A stretch of 64,000 nt of DNA from NCBI GenBank assembly GCA_951213105.1, contig OX578140.1, positions 35,819,256 through 35,883,255 on the forward strand. Reading direction: 5' to 3'. The position numbers were made by a program, and so were the translations under genes. Below, piece by piece: positions 59,451 through 64,000 of this stretch. Every line of letters begins with the position of its first letter. Position 1 is the stretch's first letter. The notes under the pieces were generated by a model. The model had not been told where the DNA came from and ran no database searches. It saw only the letters and a list, made by a program, of their open reading frames with translations. This stretch comes from Amaurobius ferox. Lineage: Eukaryota > Arthropoda > Arachnida > Araneae > Amaurobiidae.

Positions 59451-60000
59451 TTACTTTCCCTACAATAGATCGTAATGTATAGAGAAAGTATTGAAATCAT
59501 ATCGAAAATCGCAACTAGAGTTTTCGACGGATCTACAAGTTTCGAGACCTGTAGAACACGAAAAAACTGTTTTTTGTTTTTAGCGTGACGTGTGTGTGTG
59601 TGCATCCAGTCTAATTCAAACTAATTGACCAAATTTTATAAAATTTGGTATTTTATAAAATGTGGTATTTAAGTCACTTGTGGGAAACTTTGATTAGATT
59701 TTGATAGGATTCATAAAAAAAAGCCTGCCTTTTTTTACAAAATGGCCCGCAAAAATTGTATGTATACACTCGAGCTGAAGAACTGATTTATCAAATTTTA
59801 CAGAATTTGGTAGAAAAATCATTAGTGGGTTACCCTTGTTCAGATTAAATTTTGATATGATTCGAAAAAAAAAGAATCTGCTGTTTTTTCCAAAGCGGCC
59901 CGCAAAAATCACCAAGATTGAAAATAAAATACCTCAGATGTAGAGATGTGGGTAGGAAATTTTTTTGTCGAAAATTTTCCGGAAATGGGAAATTTTTCGG
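59451..60000 (-). mobile_element. Diverged family A-like copy A4
   Basis: The 3' palindrome at the left, TTACTTTCCCTACAATAGAT with second arm ATGTATAGAGAAAGTA (59451-59490), and CGAAAACTC / CGAAATC-type text just inside it parallel family A. A (GT)n tract lies at about 59588-59601. Further inside, a ~150-bp unit ending AAATGGCCCGCAAAAAT is repeated (about 59690-59760 and 59835-59910). The 5' end was not identified. Confidence 0.55.
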
Positions 60001-60203
60001 AAAATTTTCTGCTATGTTTTCCCGGAAAACTTTCCACATTCTTTTTATTTTTAATTAATTTGAAAATAGAGTATAATACTCTTTCCAAAGTGTTTTTCTG
60101 AAAACCCAGTAGCTTTATAAGAAGTCTCCTATCAGTGAGTTCTCTAATTTTGAAATGAAAGTAAAAGAGGGCAAGGGAAGTGTGTATATGTGTTTTATTT
60201 TAA

Positions 60204-60683
60204 AGAATTTTTATATTTTTAATGCAACAAGATCATTAAAAAACTCCGCATATCTGTATCTTTAAAATCAACTGAATTATGATAAAAGAAAAAATCTGAC
60301 TTATGCTATTTTTTCCTACTATATGAAAGACTGTTTTATCAGTGAAACTGGAAAGGATGATAAACAAATTGACGATGGAAGTTGTTTAGTTCAAAAATAC
60401 GTTAATATGTGTCAAAATGTTTTATCACAAATGTATCAAAATAAAGCATTACACTGACAGAGCTCATATAAAGCAGTGGTATTCATTACTCGGTTGGGTA
60501 TCCTATGTATTATCATCCAGTTTTATCTTTTTTGTGATATGTCACAAATGTATATTTCTAATTTGATATATGGTCCCCATTCACAATATTCAATTTTTAA
60601 TTAAATATAACTTGTTCAATTTTAAAAATGCAGATATGCGGTTTTTTCAATGATCTTGTTGCAATTAAAAATAAAAAAATTCT
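60204..60683. repeat. Inverted-repeat element, about 480 bp
   Basis: Left-arm text (TTTAATGCAACAAGATCATT, then CCGCATATCTG) is found in reverse complement on the right (CAGATATGCGG, then AATGATCTTGTTGCAATTAA). Arms are about 80-90 bp. The interior is non-coding. Likely a MITE; target duplication not resolved. Confidence 0.7.
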
Positions 60684-61167
60684 GATTGACCAAATCTGTC
60701 TAAGGAGGTCGTAAAAAAATTTACAAAGTGCAACTTTTAGAAAATGAATGCGAAGACTATTTCATTAACATAGCCTTATTTCCTATCTTACTTTCAACAT
60801 TTTTGCAATTTACATTGCCCACTTATCTCCAACAGGTAAAGAATTAAAACGCGTTTCAATCTTTTTGGGACATCCGGTATAGTAACTATGGTCGTATGGC
60901 CCGACACATAACCTACCTTTCTTTCCCGGAGTCCGGTGTCCACCTGTAAAAACATACGGCCTAAAAGATAATATATTAAAACACACACTACTTAATTGAT
61001 AACACTTTGTTTTTGGCAAATTAATTTTTTATTAAAAATATTCTTTTCACTTGGCAATTTACAGTTCATATTCATTAGGTTTCAATTTAACCTGGAGGCG
61101 AAGTGTGAGGGCAGTATAGTATATCTTTATAATTAATTGATTATCAAATGATACTTCCTCATTGGAA
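60684..61167. other. Non-coding stretch
   Basis: No gene recognised. TTTTTGGGACATCCGGTATA at about 60863-60882 resembles the ends of some DNA transposons, but no partner end is seen. Confidence 0.45.
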
Positions 61168-62466
61168 ACAAGAAAGATCAATCATGCTTAAAGCATTGAT
61201 TATGAAACACTTTCCAACTTCAATGCAATTTTATTTAAACAAGTCTAAAATGCAATACATTCCTCGGTAATATTTTGAAACTTATCACAATACTACATTG
61301 ATTTATTATATTTGAAAACTTAAACCTTCATCGAAAAAAATGAACTTCATTCAAAAGACAGCATTGAAATATAAATTGCCTGGTTTAAACATCTCTAAAT
61401 TGTGATATATTACTCGATAATAATTTTAAAACTATCATAATACTACGATAATTTATTATATTTGAAAACTTCATCGAAAACAACTCTGAAATAAATTCAA
61501 ATGACGTCATAGAAAAAATAACACGTCTGGATCTCTCTATAAAAGCAGGATTTCATTCATAACTTTCTCCATTTCATTCATCACAATACTATAATAATTT
61601 ATTTTATTTAAAATTAAGACCATGGAGCTACAATTCATAAACTCTATGCTTGAAACTTCATCGAAAAAAATCGTCCTTCTCTTTATGAAATCAATTAATA
61701 TTTCATTCATATGAGCCATGCAGACTCCATGGACTAAATTATTTTGTGTTAAAAAAATACAGGAATTCTAATACAACTCATTCTATATATTTTGCTGTTT
61801 ACATTTTACATAGGTGAAAAATAGGCTTAGTTGTAGAAATAATCGAATTTAGATGAGCATTTAAACTCAAATATATTGTCATTGCATTGTTTCAGTATGT
61901 AGATGCACAGAATTTAAGCAAAAATAAAGTAGTTTTAGTACGGATACAACACTCAATATGAATTAAAAAGAACTTAAAAAAAATCACGATTTTGAAACAA
62001 GATGGATGCCATATATCATTTTGAAGTGGGTCATGTGATCGTTTCATATCATGGTCACGTGATCGTTTCATATAAGAGGTGTAATTATTATTTTAATTTT
62101 TATTTAAAAAACTACTGAATATATTTCGCTGAATTTTTTTTTATATATTTTATGAAACAATTTGAATATTACCTAAAATTTTCGAAGCAATTTGTGAATT
62201 TTAAATCCGCTTAAAAAATGTTTGAAAAATTAGGTCCCATAGGGCTCAATGTATTTCATTTTTTCGACCCGGTTTCAATCCAAAACTAATTGGGTAATAT
62301 TATTCATTTATATTCCCATAGGTTCTACAGACCGTCTGAACAACATACTAAAATTTCATTTTGATTAAGTCATTTTTGCGGCAGTTATCGTGCTAACGGA
62401 CAGACAGACAGACAGACAGAATGAACAAAGTCATAAACACTTTTCAACTTTGTTGTAAAGTGTTAA
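61168..62466 (+). mobile_element. Family B copy B5
   Basis: 5' end ACAAGAAAGATCAATCATGC, subterminal AACACTTTCCAACTTC, CACGTGATCGTTTCATAT minirepeats, ACAG microsatellite (about 62400-62420) and 3' hairpin AACACTTTTCAACTTTGTTG..AAGTGTTAA. Very similar to B4. It faces B6 in inverted orientation. Confidence 0.85.
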
Positions 62467-62553
62467 TAAAAATGGAACCTGTTGTTTATGAGTTTCAGAG
62501 TTTTTTTTGTAGGAATCATCTGGGACAAGGTCATCTTCAGACGGCTTCCTTTT

Positions 62554-63851
62554 CAACACTTTGCAACTAAGTTGAAAAGTGTTTATGACTTTGTTCATTC
62601 TGTCTGTCTGTCTGTCTGTCCGTTAGCACGATAACTGCCGTAAAAATGACTTAATCAAAATGAAATGTTAGTATGTTGTTCAGACGATCTGTAGGACCTA
62701 TGGGAATATAAATGAATAATATCACCCAATTAGTTTTGGATTGAACCCGGGTTGAAAAAATGAAATACATTGAGCCCTATGCGACCTAATTTTTCAAACA
62801 TTTTTTAAGCGGATTTAAAATTCACAAATTGCTTGGAAAATTTTAGGTAATATTCAAATTGTTCCATAAAATATTTTAAAAAAAATTCAGCGAAATATAT
62901 TCAGTAGTTTTTTAAATAAAAATTAAAATAATAATTACACCTCTTATATGAAACGATCACGTGACCATGATATGAAAAGATCACATGACCCACTTCAAAA
63001 TGATATATGGCATCCATCTTGTTTCAAAATCGTGATTTTTTAAGTTCTTTTTATTTCATATTGAGTGTTGTATCCGTCCTAAAACCACTTTATTTTGGTT
63101 TAAATTCTGTGCATCTACATACTAAATCAACGCAATTACAATATATATGAGTTTAAATGCTCATCCAAATTTGATTATTTCTACAACGAAGCCTATTTTT
63201 CACTTATGTAAAATGTAAATAGCAAAATATGTAGGATGAGTAGTATAGAAATTGCTGTATTTTTTTAACGCAAAAGAATTTAGCTCATGGAGTCTGCATA
63301 GCTGATATGAAAGAAATATTCATTGACTTTACCGAGAGAAGGACGATTTTTTGCGATGCAGTGTTAAGCATAGAGTTACATTACTTGTAGCTCCATGGTC
63401 TTTATTTTTAAATAAAATAAATTATTATAGTATTGTGATGAATGACATGAATGGGAAATTATTTATGAATGAAATGCTGCTCTTTTAGAGAGAGCCAGGC
63501 GTGTTATTTTTTCTATGACGTCATTTGAATGAATTTCAGTTGTTTTCGATGAAGTTTTTAAATATAATAAATTATCGTGGTATTATGATAATTTTAAAAT
63601 TATTATCGAGTATTATATCACATTTTAGAGATGTTTAAACCAGGCAATTTATATTTCAATGCCGTCTTTTGAATGAAGTTCATTTTTTTCGATGAAGGTT
63701 TAAGTTTTCAAATATAATAAATCAATGTATTGTGAGAAGTTTTAAAATATTACCGAGGAATGTATTGCATTTTAGACATGTTTAAATAAAATTGCATTGC
63801 TGTTGGAAAGTGTTTCATAATCAATGCTTTAAACATGATTGATCTTTCTTG
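62554..63851 (-). mobile_element. Family B copy B6
   Basis: Mirror of B5: 3' hairpin CAACACTTTGCAACTAAGTTG at the left, CTGT microsatellite (62599-62618), body with ATGACGTCATTTGAATGAA, and 5' end AACATGATTGATCTTTCTTGT at the right. Separated from B5 by 87 bp. Confidence 0.85.
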
Positions 63852-64000
63852 TTTTATATAGTGAACTCATATGGGATTCAAATCTTAAAACTGTGCTGTT
63901 TCATGACGATTTCTCTCTCATCTCTGTCTATTTCTCTTTCATATTTTACTCTTCGAATATACGAGGAAGTCAAATGGAGATTCGTTTTTCATATTTTATT
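63852..64000. other. Non-coding end of window
   Basis: Nothing recognised. Confidence 0.5.

Overview
The window is AT-rich eukaryotic, almost certainly arthropod, nuclear DNA. It holds no host protein-coding exon that I can support. What it does hold is a thick, layered deposit of transposable elements: Tc1/mariner, maT-like, piggyBac-like and hAT-like DNA transposons, one recent Ty3/Gypsy-type LTR element, 5S/tRNA-headed SINEs, and non-autonomous families with the layout of Helentron-associated elements. A spider or other chelicerate would fit, but I cannot prove that from sequence alone.

Layout. 0.9-1.3 kb: Tc1 fragment. 1.9-2.3 kb: full-length 5S-headed SINE with perfect target-site duplications. 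4.9-8.7 kb: a ~1 kb unit present twice in tandem, the second copy split by two later insertions, followed by a Tc1 relic (8.8-9.6 kb). 10.3-12.2 kb: a family-B element split by a family-A element. 14.5 kb: second SINE. 15.2-15.8 kb: LTR-like block. 17-24.8 kb: several degenerate tandem repeats and dispersed repeats. 25.0-26.3 kb: family-B element. 29.8-36.2 kb: a 6.3 kb LTR element whose two 1172-bp LTRs differ at one visible position; its single 814-aa ORF carries Gag, zinc knuckle and protease joined to an integrase C-terminal tail, with RT and RNase H missing. 37.2-38.3 kb: family A with a long CA tract. 38.9-41.0 kb: a 179/187-bp satellite with a 553-bp higher-order period. 41.2-42.8 kb: dead mariner carrying a SINE and a hairpin mini-unit. 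45.7-46.6 kb: maT-like relic. 48.2-49.9 kb: TTAA-flanked piggyBac-type remnant hosting a family-B copy. 51.1 kb: truncated SINE. 52.3-52.9 kb: hAT-type MITE. 53.2-55.5 kb: Tc1 with family A inside its left inverted repeat. 57.5-58.3 kb: serial array of hairpin mini-units around a tRNA-headed SINE. 61.2-63.9 kb: two family-B copies forming a large inverted repeat.

Most novel signals. (1) One SINE body occurs with two alternative RNA polymerase III promoters: a tRNA-type head with A and B boxes, and a 5S rRNA head in copies where the B-box segment is gone. (2) A 66-79 bp hairpin mini-unit, related to the SINE 3' end, is arrayed between repeated copies of one target word; its stem varies with compensatory changes, so structure rather than sequence seems to be kept. 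(3) At least two unrelated families (A and B) share one architecture: 5' stem-loop, 5' subterminal repeat, microsatellite, and a 3' hairpin built from the same subterminal repeat.

The nested insertions give a relative chronology, and most transposase genes here are clearly dead. The LTR element is the only one that looks recent.
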